Positions 1 through 9,491 of a stretch of DNA of 64,000 bases are shown here, in pieces. How positions within the stretch are numbered: the first letter of the stretch is position 1; each line of letters opens with the position of its first letter. Below the pieces are notes generated by a model. It saw only the letters and a list, made by a program, of their open reading frames with translations. It had not been told where the DNA came from and ran no database searches. The DNA comes from Thiobius zoothamnicola (GTDB lineage Bacteria > Pseudomonadota > Gammaproteobacteria > Chromatiales > Chromatiaceae): positions 558,001 to 622,000 of the forward strand of contig OY782758.1 of assembly GCA_963678215.1 (NCBI GenBank). Direction: 5' to 3'. A program made the translations under genes and the position numbers.

Positions 1-48
1 ACATTACAAAATTATTGCAGAATTAAATCGGTATTCCCCGCCGATGTC

Positions 49-615
49 CTAAATTGAATTTTTATGGCAAAGATGCAAAACCGGGCCTTTGGAGTCGTAT
101 AACTCATGGCTGAGAAACTGTCTTTTTGACTGGATCCAGTCAATGACGGCTTCACTTTCATCCAGTCCGCCGCCATGTGATCGGTAGGCTATGATTGATA
201 ATATCCCACCCGGCTTAAGCAAACAGAGACTCTGCTCAAGCGCCGGAATGGTCGCATCAGGTCGCGTGATCATGGATTTATCACTATGTGGCAAATACCC
301 CAGGTTGAACATAATAACCGCCACAGCGCCATGCCAAATTGATGGCGTATGTGCCTGTATCGCCTCGTGGCTGTTGTGGCATAAAGTCACCCGCTCCTGC
401 AAATGCACCGCCGATAAACGGGATGCTGTGGCTTTTATCGCCTGAGTCTGGATATCGAAAGCATAAACATGCCCTGCAGTGCCGACGTTCTCCGCCAGAA
501 ATACGGTGTCATGTCCATTGCCTGCTGTTGCGTCAATCACCCGGTCACCAGAATGCAATTGGCGCGCAATTTTGCTGTGGGCGATCTGGGTCAGTGGTTG
601 GTGATTCATATACAA
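49..615 (-). CDS. MnmM/YtqB-like SAM-dependent tRNA methyltransferase
   Basis: A 188-residue class I SAM methyltransferase. The SAM-binding loop is visible near residues 27-35 (DATAGNGHDT), followed by an acidic FDIQ strand end and a later FNLGYLP segment. These match the YtqB/MnmM family (rRNA methylase-like fold), whose characterised members convert 5-aminomethyl-2-thiouridine to the methylaminomethyl form at tRNA position 34. The gene overlaps the end of the upstream FAD oxidoreductase gene by 10 bp, so the two are probably co-translated. In most gammaproteobacteria this methylation is done by one domain of bifunctional MnmC, so this looks like a split version using an unrelated methylase. 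Family assignment is good; the tRNA role is inferred from family and neighbour. Confidence 0.75.
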   Translation of the reverse strand: MYMNHQPLTQIAHSKIARQLHSGDRVIDATAGNGHDTVFLAENVGTAGHVYAFDIQTQAIKATASRLSAVHLQERVTLCHNSHEAIQAHTPSIWHGAVAVIMFNLGYLPHSDKSMITRPDATIPALEQSLCLLKPGGILSIIAYRSHGGGLDESEAVIDWIQSKRQFLSHELYDSKGPVLHLCHKNSI

Positions 616-1673
616 CGTTCGATATTGGCTTCCGCCGGTAAATCAACGCCATCAAGCCAATGATTGACGAGACGTTGACTATACCAGGGGATCGTTAAAG
701 CCCCACGAGCGCCAAACCCGTTGAAAAGACCTAATCGCCAATGCGTGGCATGCACGCCGATGAAAGGATGACGATCACGGGTGGCGGGACGCACACCAGC
801 CAAATGCGACTTGATGCGTAAACCGTCAGATGACGTCAATAGTGCATCCAAGCCTTGTCGTAAATCTTTTTCCCCTTGTCGGGTTGGCTGGTTATCAATG
901 CCCTGATGCTGATGGGTTGCGCCAAAACGATAATCGCCATTGCGTAGTGGAATCAGCCAATGGGCGCTGTTAATGATTGTTTTACAAAGGCTTTCATTAC
1001 TCGCCAAGGTGAGTATTTCGCCTTTATCCGGCTGTAAAGGCAACGCTTTGAACCATGGGTTAGCCTGCATTCGATAGCCTTCACAAAATATGAGGAATTT
1101 CGCGCGTATATCCCCATAGCTGACATGGCGATCTGATGGTTTAATCTGCTGGTAATCGCAAACCTGTTCTAATAACGCCTTGCGTTGTTTGAGCCAGTGG
1201 CCAATATCCAATAAAAGCGAGGGTATATCCACATAGCCAGTTCGATATTGCCAAAAACCGCCATAAGGTGCTTGTACAAAATTCGGCACATCTGTTTGAT
1301 CTAACTCAGGCCCCCAATATCTTTGACAGATTTTTTCATCCAACCGGCGCGTATAAAAACGCCTTTGTTCTCTGGAACGGAACAATCTTTGCATATTTAA
1401 CGGGTGCCAATAGCGCTTGCCTGAAAAACGCTCCAGTGACTGATAAAACACCATGGCGGCATTTAGCCAATCATCCATACGCGGATGGCCGTTAAAACGC
1501 ATGCCCGCCATTGGATTCACCATCCCGGCGGCGACCATTGACGATGCTGTACGACGGCGGTCATCCATCACCAATACCTTTTGCTGGCGCTCAATGAGTC
1601 GCCAGGCCAGCAAACTCCCTGCCAGGCCTTGACCGATAATGATGAAATCGTAATTCAATCTGAGAAAAACCAA
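606..1673 (-). CDS. FAD-dependent oxidoreductase resembling the MnmC oxidase domain
   Basis: A 355-residue DAO-type flavoprotein with an N-terminal Rossmann motif (IIIGQGLAGSLLAWRL, residues 11-26) and a C-terminal substrate/FAD segment (AGVRPATRDRHPFIG, then FNGFGARGAL). It resembles the FAD domain of MnmC, which removes the carboxymethyl group from cmnm5(s2)U34 in tRNA to leave nm5(s2)U. The MnmC methyltransferase half is absent. The next gene, overlapping by 10 bp, encodes an MnmM-like methylase that would do the following methylation. It reads divergently from pdxJ across about 50 bp. A generic amino acid oxidase remains possible, but the coupling to a tRNA methylase gene favours the modification role. 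Confidence 0.7.
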   Translation of the reverse strand: MVFLRLNYDFIIIGQGLAGSLLAWRLIERQQKVLVMDDRRRTASSMVAAGMVNPMAGMRFNGHPRMDDWLNAAMVFYQSLERFSGKRYWHPLNMQRLFRSREQRRFYTRRLDEKICQRYWGPELDQTDVPNFVQAPYGGFWQYRTGYVDIPSLLLDIGHWLKQRKALLEQVCDYQQIKPSDRHVSYGDIRAKFLIFCEGYRMQANPWFKALPLQPDKGEILTLASNESLCKTIINSAHWLIPLRNGDYRFGATHQHQGIDNQPTRQGEKDLRQGLDALLTSSDGLRIKSHLAGVRPATRDRHPFIGVHATHWRLGLFNGFGARGALTIPWYSQRLVNHWLDGVDLPAEANIERCI

Positions 1674-1725
1674 TCAGGTTTTATTGCTAACATAAACGCC
1701 CGGTACATCTTAGCGACACTCCCCT

Positions 1726-2451
1726 ATGAGAACCAGCTCTCGCCTGTTGGGCGTCAACATTGATCATATTGCAACCATTCGTCAAGCACGCGGCACACGC
1801 TATCCTGAAGTCATCCAGGCGGCGTTAATCGCTGAACAGGCGGGTGCCGACCTCATTACTTTACACTTACGTGAAGATCGACGGCATATTCAGGATCGTG
1901 ATGTGCGCTTACTGGCCGAATGCCTGCAAACCCGCATGAATCTGGAAATGGCCGCCACGCCGGAAATGCAGCAAATAGCCTGCGAAATTCAACCCACGGA
2001 TTGCTGTCTCGTGCCAGAGCGTCGTCAGGAATTAACCACTGAGGGTGGTCTGGATGCGGCCAATCAAATCAGTCGCCTACGGGATTACTGTGCGGCATTA
2101 TCCGAAGCCGGGATACGAGTGTCTCTGTTTATTGATGCTGAAGACCAGCAATTGGAGGCCGCCGCTGAGATCCAGGCGCCAGTCGTGGAAATTCATACCG
2201 GACGATATGCTGACATCAGCAATCAGGTTCTGAAAGCAAATGCTTTAGCACGGATTCAGCACGCAGCCGAATATGGTCATCAACTGGGTCTGCAAGTCAA
2301 CGCCGGACATGGTTTGCATTACCATAATGTCAAACCGGTTGCGGCGATTGAAGCAATCATGGAGTTCAATATCGGGCATGCCATTATCGCTCGCGCGCTT
2401 TTCGTTGGGTTGGAACGCGCGGTGATGGAAATGAAACAATTGCTTGCATAA
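1726..2451 (+). CDS. pdxJ: Pyridoxine 5'-phosphate synthase
   Basis: A 241-residue TIM-barrel enzyme that condenses 1-deoxy-D-xylulose 5-phosphate with 3-amino-1-hydroxyacetone 1-phosphate to make pyridoxine 5'-phosphate, the last ring-forming step of DXP-dependent vitamin B6 synthesis in the cytoplasm. Family hallmarks are the start [18 protein letters not shown], the [11 protein letters not shown] motif, [17 protein letters not shown] and the late [14 protein letters not shown] segment. Length is normal. It stands alone here rather than in the recO-pdxJ-acpS order of E. coli, and it diverges from the FAD oxidoreductase gene. Confidence 0.96.
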   Translation: MRTSSRLLGVNIDHIATIRQARGTRYPEVIQAALIAEQAGADLITLHLREDRRHIQDRDVRLLAECLQTRMNLEMAATPEMQQIACEIQPTDCCLVPERRQELTTEGGLDAANQISRLRDYCAALSEAGIRVSLFIDAEDQQLEAAAEIQAPVVEIHTGRYADISNQVLKANALARIQHAAEYGHQLGLQVNAGHGLHYHNVKPVAAIEAIMEFNIGHAIIARALFVGLERAVMEMKQLLA

Positions 2452-2538
2452 CCGCTTTCATAATGGGGCATACCCCAGTCAACACGCCCTGAATTTTATT
2501 CCATTGTCGAAAAATCACTATCCGCAAGGTTTTCCTGG

Positions 2539-5085
2539 ATGAGAAAATTACTATCCGGTCTTAACTTCTCCCACCAACAGGCAAAAGCCTCAAACCGCCC
2601 AGAATTTGAGCAAAGCATGATAAGGGTGGTGGTGGCCGTTTTCTTGTTCAGTTATTACCTGATATTTAATTACACGGGTGATGCTGGCGGTGATCAGCAA
2701 ATGGATTTAATCATTGAACTGGCCATCGCCTATGGCTTGTCATCGTTACTTTTGCATAGCGTCGTCCTGATCAACCTGCAAAAGCCTTGGGTCCACTATC
2801 GACGTATATCCGGCATGCTCATGGACAACGGCTTTCTCACGGCGGCATTAATCACCACAGGGGAAATCGCCGTTCCTTTGTTCGCGATTTATCTCTGGGT
2901 CGCTTTCGGCAATGGCTTCCGTTTCGGCATCCCTTATCTGGTCGGCTCCGCCATCCTGGCCTTGTGCGGTTTCATCGCCGTCTACTTGCTCAGTTCTTTC
3001 TGGCAAACAAACTTTCCCATGTGGATAAGTATGTTGATTTCCTTGGTGATATTGCCTCCCTACATCGCCGTCTTACTTTACCGGGAGCAAAAAGCCAAAC
3101 AACGCGCTGAAAAGGCGAATAAAGCGAAAAGTGAATTTCTGGCCCAAGTCACTCACGAATTACGTACGCCGCTCAACGCCATCATCGGGCTGAGCGAATT
3201 ACTGATCTCATTGAAGCTAAAAAGAGAAGCGGCTAATTACGCAGGGCGCATATTGGATTCCGGCCAGCACCTGCTGAAAACCATCAATGATATTTTGGAT
3301 ACGTCAAAACTGGAATCCGATGGATTGACGCTGGAAGAAGCACCCTTTGATTTACACCACATCGTCAACAGTTGTGTCGAATCTTTCCGGCTGGAGGCCC
3401 GTAAAAAAAACCTGTCCCTCATCGTGCATTTCGATTTGAATCTGCAATATCAGCTCATTGGTGACCCACACCGGGTTCGACAAATCCTGACCAATATCCT
3501 GGGCAATGCGATTAAATTCACAGAAAGTGGATATATTCATATAAAAATCCAATGCCGGAAAAATGACGGCCAAAGACAACAAGTTTCTTTCCTGATTGCC
3601 GATACTGGAATCGGGATGGATCGCGCAACCATCGACCGGATCTTCAAACCATTCGCGCAAGGTGACGTCAGTACGACAAGAAAATATGGTGGCACCGGGC
3701 TAGGCGTCAGCATCTCAAAACGATTGATTGACCAAATGGAAGGCACTTTGTCTGTTAAAAGCACCTTGAATAAAGGATCGGTCTTTAAAATTAATCTCCC
3801 TTTCACCTTGGATGGTCAGGACCAACAAAACAATAAACTTGCAGACACCTATTGGCTGGTGTTCAGCCCTAATCCAATTGGGTCAAATCTGCAAACGCGA
3901 TTCGAACAGTGGGGCCTTTCTTACCGGCTGGAAAGCGATTTGCCAAGAGTGACACAATTTTTGCGTGAACAACGTACGGAAGACCAACGCATTGATGGTG
4001 CCTTGATGATCAATCCAGATCAATTCGACCAGCACGCATTAAAAGCGCTGTTACGCCAATTCACCGACATGGACTATGCTTCACCGGCTTCTTTGATTGA
4101 GATCGCCGAGAAGCCGACGATAAAACGATTTCATGAGTTTGAAAGATATTACCTGTTTAACCCTCAAAACCCGATCAATTACGTCCACCTTTTTAATGCG
4201 ATCCACAGCAGCGCCTTATCAAACAGCGACACGGATAACGCGGTTGAACAGCATCATTCCAAGCCGATATACCAAAATCTCGCCATATTGGTCGCCGAAG
4301 ACCACGAAACCAATGCAACTGTATTAAGAGCCATGCTCAACAACGTGGGTTTGCATCCGACCATCGTCAGTGATGGAGAACAATTACTGCAACAACTGAA
4401 AACTCAAAAATGGGATTTAATCATCTCCGATTTATGTATGCCGAAAATAGACGGCATTGACGCTTTCCAGATTTACCAGGCTGAAACATCACCTGACGAC
4501 ATCCCACCTTTCATCCTGCTAACCGCGAACATTGATGAAACAACGCGGGAGCGGGTGGCGCAAGTGGGCATCAAACATTATCTGACCAAGCCGATCAAGT
4601 CAGCCGCGCTTTTTGATTGCATCGCCAACACGCTTGAGCGTAAAGCCATGCCGCACTCGCCAACTCATTCCCCTCAATCCGAAAAAACGCCAGTTGAAAA
4701 CCAGAATAAGCTGGTTGATACAAAAGCGATTGAATCCGCATTTAACTTGAATGCCTCAAAAGCGTATCAAGACAATCTGTACAATTCTTATGTGCAAGAT
4801 ACGCGTGAACGGCTCACTGGGATGCAGCTCGCCATAACGGAAGATAATTTACAGGACTTCACACATCACGCGCATGCCTTGAAAGGATCAAGCGCTTATC
4901 TGGGACTGATTCAAATGCAAACGTTGGCGGACCAAAGCCAGCACATAGACCCATCATTATGGCCAGATACCGCGCGCAAAGCCATGCAAGCCTTTCAAAC
5001 AGCCTGGCCAGCCACCCTGCAAGCGCTCGATGCCTACGTCGCCTCACGCAACAATTTGGTTTCAGATTCAACAACCGTCCGCTAA
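2539..5085 (+). CDS. RpfC-like hybrid sensor histidine kinase (TM sensor-HK-REC-Hpt)
   Basis: An 848-residue membrane phosphorelay kinase. Residues about 25-190 form a cluster of hydrophobic helices, followed by a short linker and the phosphorylated His in THELRTPLN (about residue 205). An HATPase domain follows with N (GNAIKFTESG), G1 (ADTGIGMD), F and G2 (KYGGTGLGVSIS) boxes. A receiver domain begins near residue 578, with acceptor Asp in ISDLCMP and Lys in YLTKPIK. A C-terminal Hpt domain carries its His in HAHALKGSSAYL (about 777). The membrane sensor recalls RpfC, the receptor for diffusible fatty-acid signals (conserved GNGFRFG, cf. GNGLRYG from memory). No rpfF synthase or rpfG HD-GYP partner lies nearby, so ligand and output are unknown. 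The domain call is firm; the RpfC link is moderate. Confidence 0.85.
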   Translation: MRKLLSGLNFSHQQAKASNRPEFEQSMIRVVVAVFLFSYYLIFNYTGDAGGDQQMDLIIELAIAYGLSSLLLHSVVLINLQKPWVHYRRISGMLMDNGFLTAALITTGEIAVPLFAIYLWVAFGNGFRFGIPYLVGSAILALCGFIAVYLLSSFWQTNFPMWISMLISLVILPPYIAVLLYREQKAKQRAEKANKAKSEFLAQVTHELRTPLNAIIGLSELLISLKLKREAANYAGRILDSGQHLLKTINDILDTSKLESDGLTLEEAPFDLHHIVNSCVESFRLEARKKNLSLIVHFDLNLQYQLIGDPHRVRQILTNILGNAIKFTESGYIHIKIQCRKNDGQRQQVSFLIADTGIGMDRATIDRIFKPFAQGDVSTTRKYGGTGLGVSISKRLIDQMEGTLSVKSTLNKGSVFKINLPFTLDGQDQQNNKLADTYWLVFSPNPIGSNLQTRFEQWGLSYRLESDLPRVTQFLREQRTEDQRIDGALMINPDQFDQHALKALLRQFTDMDYASPASLIEIAEKPTIKRFHEFERYYLFNPQNPINYVHLFNAIHSSALSNSDTDNAVEQHHSKPIYQNLAILVAEDHETNATVLRAMLNNVGLHPTIVSDGEQLLQQLKTQKWDLIISDLCMPKIDGIDAFQIYQAETSPDDIPPFILLTANIDETTRERVAQVGIKHYLTKPIKSAALFDCIANTLERKAMPHSPTHSPQSEKTPVENQNKLVDTKAIESAFNLNASKAYQDNLYNSYVQDTRERLTGMQLAITEDNLQDFTHHAHALKGSSAYLGLIQMQTLADQSQHIDPSLWPDTARKAMQAFQTAWPATLQALDAYVASRNNLVSDSTTVR

Positions 5086-5102
5086 AACGCGACGCCATCT
5101 AA

Positions 5103-5999
5103 ATGCAAAAACCGCCAATCTTCAGCCAGCTTTCTCTGCGCCATGTCGCGCCCATTTTATTTGTGTTGCTATGGAGCACTGGCTTTATTGGCGCGAAATA
5201 TGCCCTGCCCTTCGCTGAACCTTTTACTCTGCTGTTTTATCGTTTTCTCGCATCCTTGATTGTACTGATTCCGATCATTCCTTTACTCTCGCTTAAGTGG
5301 CCTGAAAAACACCAATGGTTCGGCCTGCTGATAACTGGATTGCTCATCCACGGCGGTTATCTGAGCGGCGTTTTTTACGCGATTGATACGGGTATGTCGC
5401 CAGCGTTATGTGCACTGCTTGTGGGTTTACAACCCTTACTCACCACGGCGGTCACGCCCTGGATTTTTGGTCGCGCCGTATCAAGACTGAATTGGATGGG
5501 TATTTTACTGGGCGCCATCGGCATCACGATCATTCTGCTGCCGTCAATTGATGATGTCAGTCAATCACCAGACGCATGGATCGCCGCCTGTATAGCACTA
5601 CTCAGCATCACCAGCGGCGCAATTTACCAAAACAAATACTGTGCCAAAGCGCCATTGGTGAGTGGTGCCGCCGTGCAATACATGAGTGCGGTGGTCTTAT
5701 TTGGATTCGGCGCCTGGTATTTTGAAACCGGCGCAATCCAGATCACCCATCAATTCCTGTTCGCCATGGCCTGGTTAATCTTAGGACTCTCTATTGGCGC
5801 GATCCTGCTGCTGATGTATTTGATCAAACGCAATGAATCACATCAGGTCGCCAGCCTGTTCTATTTAGTGCCCGCCATCACGACAATTGAAGCCTATTAT
5901 CTGTTCAACGATCAACTGAGCGCCGCGCAGATTTTCGGTATGCTACTGACCACTATCGCTGTTTATCTTGCGACCAAGAAGATGAAAAACCATGCCTGA
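5103..5999 (+). CDS. EamA/DMT-family transporter
   Basis: A 298-residue inner-membrane protein with about ten predicted helices in two EamA halves (start of the first: FVLLWSTGFIGAKYALPFAE). This is the drug/metabolite transporter superfamily, whose members export amino acids or metabolites; the substrate cannot be told. The start ATG follows the kinase gene by 17 bp and the 3' end overlaps gmk by 8 bp, so translational coupling with gmk is likely although the functions look unrelated. Confidence 0.9.
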   Translation: MQKPPIFSQLSLRHVAPILFVLLWSTGFIGAKYALPFAEPFTLLFYRFLASLIVLIPIIPLLSLKWPEKHQWFGLLITGLLIHGGYLSGVFYAIDTGMSPALCALLVGLQPLLTTAVTPWIFGRAVSRLNWMGILLGAIGITIILLPSIDDVSQSPDAWIAACIALLSITSGAIYQNKYCAKAPLVSGAAVQYMSAVVLFGFGAWYFETGAIQITHQFLFAMAWLILGLSIGAILLLMYLIKRNESHQVASLFYLVPAITTIEAYYLFNDQLSAAQIFGMLLTTIAVYLATKKMKNHA

Positions 6000-6612
6000 A
6001 TCACATACTGTATTCATCATTTCCGCCCCTTCCGGCGCGGGTAAAAGCAGTCTGCTAAAAGCCTTGCTCCAAACCGATCATCGCCTGAGCCTATCCATTT
6101 CACACACCACCCGCGCCATGCGACCCGGCGAAAAGAACGGCGAAGATTACCATTTTGTGGACCCTGCCACTTTTCAGCAAATGATTAAGCAGAACGCTTT
6201 TTTAGAGTACGCCCAAGTGTTTGATCATACTTATGGCACCGCCCAAGCGACTTTGCAGGCACAACTGGCTGAACAAGATGTCCTGGTCGAAATTGACTGG
6301 CAAGGCGCGCGCCAGATACGTGAGCGTTTTCCATCCGCCGTCTCCATTTTCATCGCGCCGCCAAGTATTGACGCATTACGCCAGCGTTTATCCTCACGCG
6401 GCCAGGATAGCGAAGCCATCATTGAACGCCGCATGCGCGATGCGCAAAATGAGCTGGCCCACTATGCTGAATACGACTATCTCATTATCAATGATGTCTT
6501 TGACCAAGCACTGCAAGACATCCAATACATCGTCGCGACGCAACGCCTGGGCATTGCCCGACAACAACAGGCTCAGGCCCATTTGCTGGATGCCATGTTG
6601 CCGGGCCGTTAA
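5992..6612 (+). CDS. gmk: Guanylate kinase
   Basis: A 206-residue P-loop kinase phosphorylating GMP (and dGMP) to GDP with ATP, essential for guanine nucleotide supply. Visible features are the P-loop SAPSGAGKSSL (residues 11-21), the GMP-binding SISHTTRAMRPGEKNGEDYHF segment (about 36-56), FLEYAQVF, EIDWQGA and the C-terminal SSRGQDSEAIIERRM. Length is typical. The start ATG lies inside the end of the DMT transporter gene. Confidence 0.97.
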   Translation: MPESHTVFIISAPSGAGKSSLLKALLQTDHRLSLSISHTTRAMRPGEKNGEDYHFVDPATFQQMIKQNAFLEYAQVFDHTYGTAQATLQAQLAEQDVLVEIDWQGARQIRERFPSAVSIFIAPPSIDALRQRLSSRGQDSEAIIERRMRDAQNELAHYAEYDYLIINDVFDQALQDIQYIVATQRLGIARQQQAQAHLLDAMLPGR

Positions 6613-6615
6613 AAC

Positions 6616-7638
6616 GTGGATATCAAGGAATTACTCGGCTTCACCCTCAAACAGCAGGCTTCCGATCTACATCTTTCTGCTGGCATGCCGCCAATGATCC
6701 GGGTGGATGGCGACATGCGCCGCATCAAGTCGCCGGTTTTGAACCACGAAAATATCCTCCGTATGCTGCACAGCTTGATGAGTGCTGAGCAACGTGAGTA
6801 TTATCAAACGCATTGGGAACTGGATTTCGCCTATGCACTGGCGGACATCGCCCGTTTCAGAATCAACGCCTTTCACCAACACCGTGGCGCAGCCGCTGTA
6901 TTCCGCAGCATTCCGAATCAAATCCGCACGCTGGACGCCATACAAGCACCCGCTGCCTTACAACGCATTTGCCAAGCGCAACACGGTTTGGTTTTGGTGA
7001 CCGGCCCGACCGGCTCCGGAAAATCAACGACATTAGCGGCGATGGCACATCATAAAAACACCACAGAATACAAACATCTTCTCACCATTGAAGATCCTAT
7101 TGAATATATTCACCAACCGATCAAATGTCTGGTCAATCAGCGTGAAATCGCGCGGGATACTCAAACCTTCGCCAGCGCTTTACGCTCAGCATTGCGTGAA
7201 GATCCCGACATCATCCTGGTTGGCGAAATGCGCGATCCTGAAACGATCCGGCTTGCATTGACGGCAGCGGAAACCGGCCATCTGGTTTTAGCCACATTAC
7301 ACACCCATTCAGCCCCGAAAGCCGTTGACCGGATTATTGATGTATTTCAAAGTGGCGAACAAGCCATGGTGCGCTCCATGCTGTCGGAATCACTCCATGC
7401 CATCGTGGCGCAAACCCTGCTGAAACGCCAAGGCGGCGGTCGTATCGCCGCCTATGAAATCCTGCTCGGTACACCCGCTATCCGCCATCTGATCCGGGAA
7501 AACAAAGTGGCGCAGATTTATTCAACCCTGCAAACCAGCCAGGCTCAAGGCATGCAAACATTGGATCAGGCAACCAACCAGCTCATCCGCGAAGGACTCG
7601 TATCGCCATCCGATTGCATTGTTCAAACAAGCCATTAA
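6616..7638 (+). CDS. pilT: Type IV pilus retraction ATPase
   Basis: A 340-residue hexameric AAA+ secretion ATPase that powers pilus retraction and twitching. It starts with GTG, 3 bp after the gmk stop. Signature elements are Walker A (TGPTGSGKST, about residue 130), the Asp box LTIEDPIEYIH, Walker B (REDPDIILVGEMRDPET), the His box (LATLHTHSAPKAVDRIIDVF) and the PilT retraction motif AIRHLIRE near the C terminus. That last motif and the length separate it from PilB. The usual partner pilU is not adjacent, and pilT sits between gmk and purD. Confidence 0.95.
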   Translation: MDIKELLGFTLKQQASDLHLSAGMPPMIRVDGDMRRIKSPVLNHENILRMLHSLMSAEQREYYQTHWELDFAYALADIARFRINAFHQHRGAAAVFRSIPNQIRTLDAIQAPAALQRICQAQHGLVLVTGPTGSGKSTTLAAMAHHKNTTEYKHLLTIEDPIEYIHQPIKCLVNQREIARDTQTFASALRSALREDPDIILVGEMRDPETIRLALTAAETGHLVLATLHTHSAPKAVDRIIDVFQSGEQAMVRSMLSESLHAIVAQTLLKRQGGGRIAAYEILLGTPAIRHLIRENKVAQIYSTLQTSQAQGMQTLDQATNQLIREGLVSPSDCIVQTSH

Positions 7639-7687
7639 ACCCCCTTGCCTGGCATTCAAACATTCATATATTCCAAGAGGCATCATC

Positions 7688-8971
7688 ATGAAGATTCTTA
7701 TCATCGGCAGCGGAGGGCGCGAACACGCACTGGCCTGGAAAGCCGCCCAATCCAAACTGGCCGATAAAATCTATGTCGCGCCAGGCAACGCGGGCACAGC
7801 CAAAGAACCTGGCGTGGAGAACATTGCCATTGCTGCGGATGATCTGACCGGCTTGCTGAACTTCGCCCAGACACAGGCGATTGGCCTGACCATCGTTGGC
7901 CCGGAAGCGCCGCTGGTCGCTGGCGTTGTGGATCTCTTTCAAGCCAACCATTTGCGCTGTTTTGGTCCGACTCGCACCGCCGCGCAACTGGAAGGCTCCA
8001 AAGCTTTCACCAAGGATTTTTTGGCACGCCACCAGATACCCACTGCGACTTATCAAACCTTTACCGCAATAGAACCAGCACTGGAATATTTGAAACAACA
8101 AGGCGCCCCCATTGTCATCAAAGCAGATGGTCTGGCCGCCGGCAAAGGCGTTATCGTCGCTCAGGATGAAGCCACAGCTGAGCAGGCGATCCGTGACATG
8201 CTGGCGGGTAATGCCTTTGGCGAGGCCGGACATCGTGTGGTGATTGAGGAATTTTTGACCGGCGAAGAGGCCAGTTTTATCGTCATGGTTGATGGTGAAC
8301 ACATACTCCCCATGGCGACCAGCCAGGATCATAAGCGGATTGGTGAGGGCGATACCGGACCTAACACGGGCGGCATGGGCGCTTACTCGCCAGCACCCAT
8401 CATCACCAGCACCATCCACCAACGTATTATGGCTGAGGTGATAGAGCCGACGGTACGCGGCATGGCCGCAGAAGGCGCACCCTATTCCGGCTTCTTATAT
8501 GCCGGACTGATGATTGACGCGCAAGGCGCACCTAAAGTCATTGAATATAATTGCCGGTTTGGCGATCCGGAAACCCAATCCATCCTGCTACGCCTGCAAT
8601 CTGATCTGGTCGCACACTGTCTGGCTGCGCTTAAAGGCGAACTACATCAAGAAAAAGCCGACTGGGATGAACGTGCCGCGCTTGGCGTCGTACTCGCCGC
8701 TGATGGCTATCCGGGTGACTATCCAAAGGGACTACCGATCAAAAAGCTGGCGGAAAACTTGCCCGACAGCAAAATATTTCATGCGGGAACCGGAATACGC
8801 AGTGGCGAAATTGTGACTCAAGGCGGACGAGTGCTATGTGCCACCGCGTTAGGCGAGAATGTCACCCAAGCGCAACAAGCCGCTTATGAGCTTGTAAAGC
8901 AAACTCAATGGGATGGCATGTACTATCGTAAGGATATCGGCTATCGAGCCGTGCAGCGTGAAAATACCTGA
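7688..8971 (+). CDS. purD: Phosphoribosylamine-glycine ligase
   Basis: A 427-residue ATP-grasp enzyme catalysing step 2 of de novo purine synthesis: phosphoribosylamine plus glycine and ATP give GAR. The chosen ATG begins MKILIIGSGGREHALAW, the canonical N terminus, preceded by an AAGAGG ribosome site. An upstream in-frame ATG at 7619 would add 23 unlikely residues overlapping the pilT end. ATP-grasp motifs include IKADGLAAGKGV, EFLTGEEASF and the metal-binding VIEYNCRFGDPETQ. Its common partner purH is not in the window. Confidence 0.96.
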   Translation: MKILIIGSGGREHALAWKAAQSKLADKIYVAPGNAGTAKEPGVENIAIAADDLTGLLNFAQTQAIGLTIVGPEAPLVAGVVDLFQANHLRCFGPTRTAAQLEGSKAFTKDFLARHQIPTATYQTFTAIEPALEYLKQQGAPIVIKADGLAAGKGVIVAQDEATAEQAIRDMLAGNAFGEAGHRVVIEEFLTGEEASFIVMVDGEHILPMATSQDHKRIGEGDTGPNTGGMGAYSPAPIITSTIHQRIMAEVIEPTVRGMAAEGAPYSGFLYAGLMIDAQGAPKVIEYNCRFGDPETQSILLRLQSDLVAHCLAALKGELHQEKADWDERAALGVVLAADGYPGDYPKGLPIKKLAENLPDSKIFHAGTGIRSGEIVTQGGRVLCATALGENVTQAQQAAYELVKQTQWDGMYYRKDIGYRAVQRENT

Positions 8972-9019
8972 TAATCTGATCTGAGAGGCGGGACAAGCCA
9001 CGCCCCGGCCATATTAACG

Positions 9020-9490
9020 TTAGCTCATTTGAGATTGGAGATAATTTTGTAATCCCACCTTATCAATCAGGTCAAGCTGTTGCTCCAGCCAATAGGCATG
9101 ATCCATTTCCGTATCATCCAACAGTTTGACCAGAATCTCGCGCGTATCGTAATCTTGCGCCTGCTCACATACCGCAATCGCTGTTTTCAACGCATCAGTC
9201 ACTGCGTATTCAACGTCCAGGTCATTTTGCAGCATTTCACGCACATCTTTACCGACGCGTGCGGCATCCTGCTGATTAAAATCCGGCTCAGCCTCAAGAA
9301 ACAACATGCGCTCGATAATGGCGTCGGCATGCTCAACTTCTTCCTCCATTTCATGATTGAGCCGCTCATACAGTTTGTTCAACCCCCAATCCTTGTACTT
9401 GCGCGAATGCGCCATATACTGGTTACGCGCGCCGAGTTCGCCATTTAATAATGTCTGCAAATGGGCAAGCACTTGTTCATTGCCTTTCAT
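9020..9490 (-). CDS. Bacterioferritin, ferroxidase-type subunit (BfrA-like)
   Basis: A 156-residue ferritin-like four-helix protein. By alignment from memory with E. coli Bfr it keeps the ferroxidase ligands: Glu18 in NGELGARNQY, Glu51 and His54 in EEEVEHAD, Glu94 in DLDVEY, and the last Glu/His in DTEMDHAYWLE. The haem-ligand Met52 is replaced by Val. The DTEMDH insertion and loss of Met match the BfrA subunit of two-component bacterioferritins such as that of Neisseria. It starts 1 bp after the upstream bfrB-like stop. It probably co-assembles with BfrB into a 24-mer that oxidises and stores iron. Confidence 0.88.
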   Translation of the reverse strand: MKGNEQVLAHLQTLLNGELGARNQYMAHSRKYKDWGLNKLYERLNHEMEEEVEHADAIIERMLFLEAEPDFNQQDAARVGKDVREMLQNDLDVEYAVTDALKTAIAVCEQAQDYDTREILVKLLDDTEMDHAYWLEQQLDLIDKVGLQNYLQSQMS

Positions 9491-9491
9491 C

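Noticed and set aside
1..48. Weak hairpin ATCGG/CCGAT after the methylase gene
   Set aside because: A five-base stem with a poor T tract is not enough to call a terminator.
7664..8422. A 252-codon open frame antisense to purD
   Set aside because: It mirrors purD codon structure, has no ribosome site and no recognisable domain.
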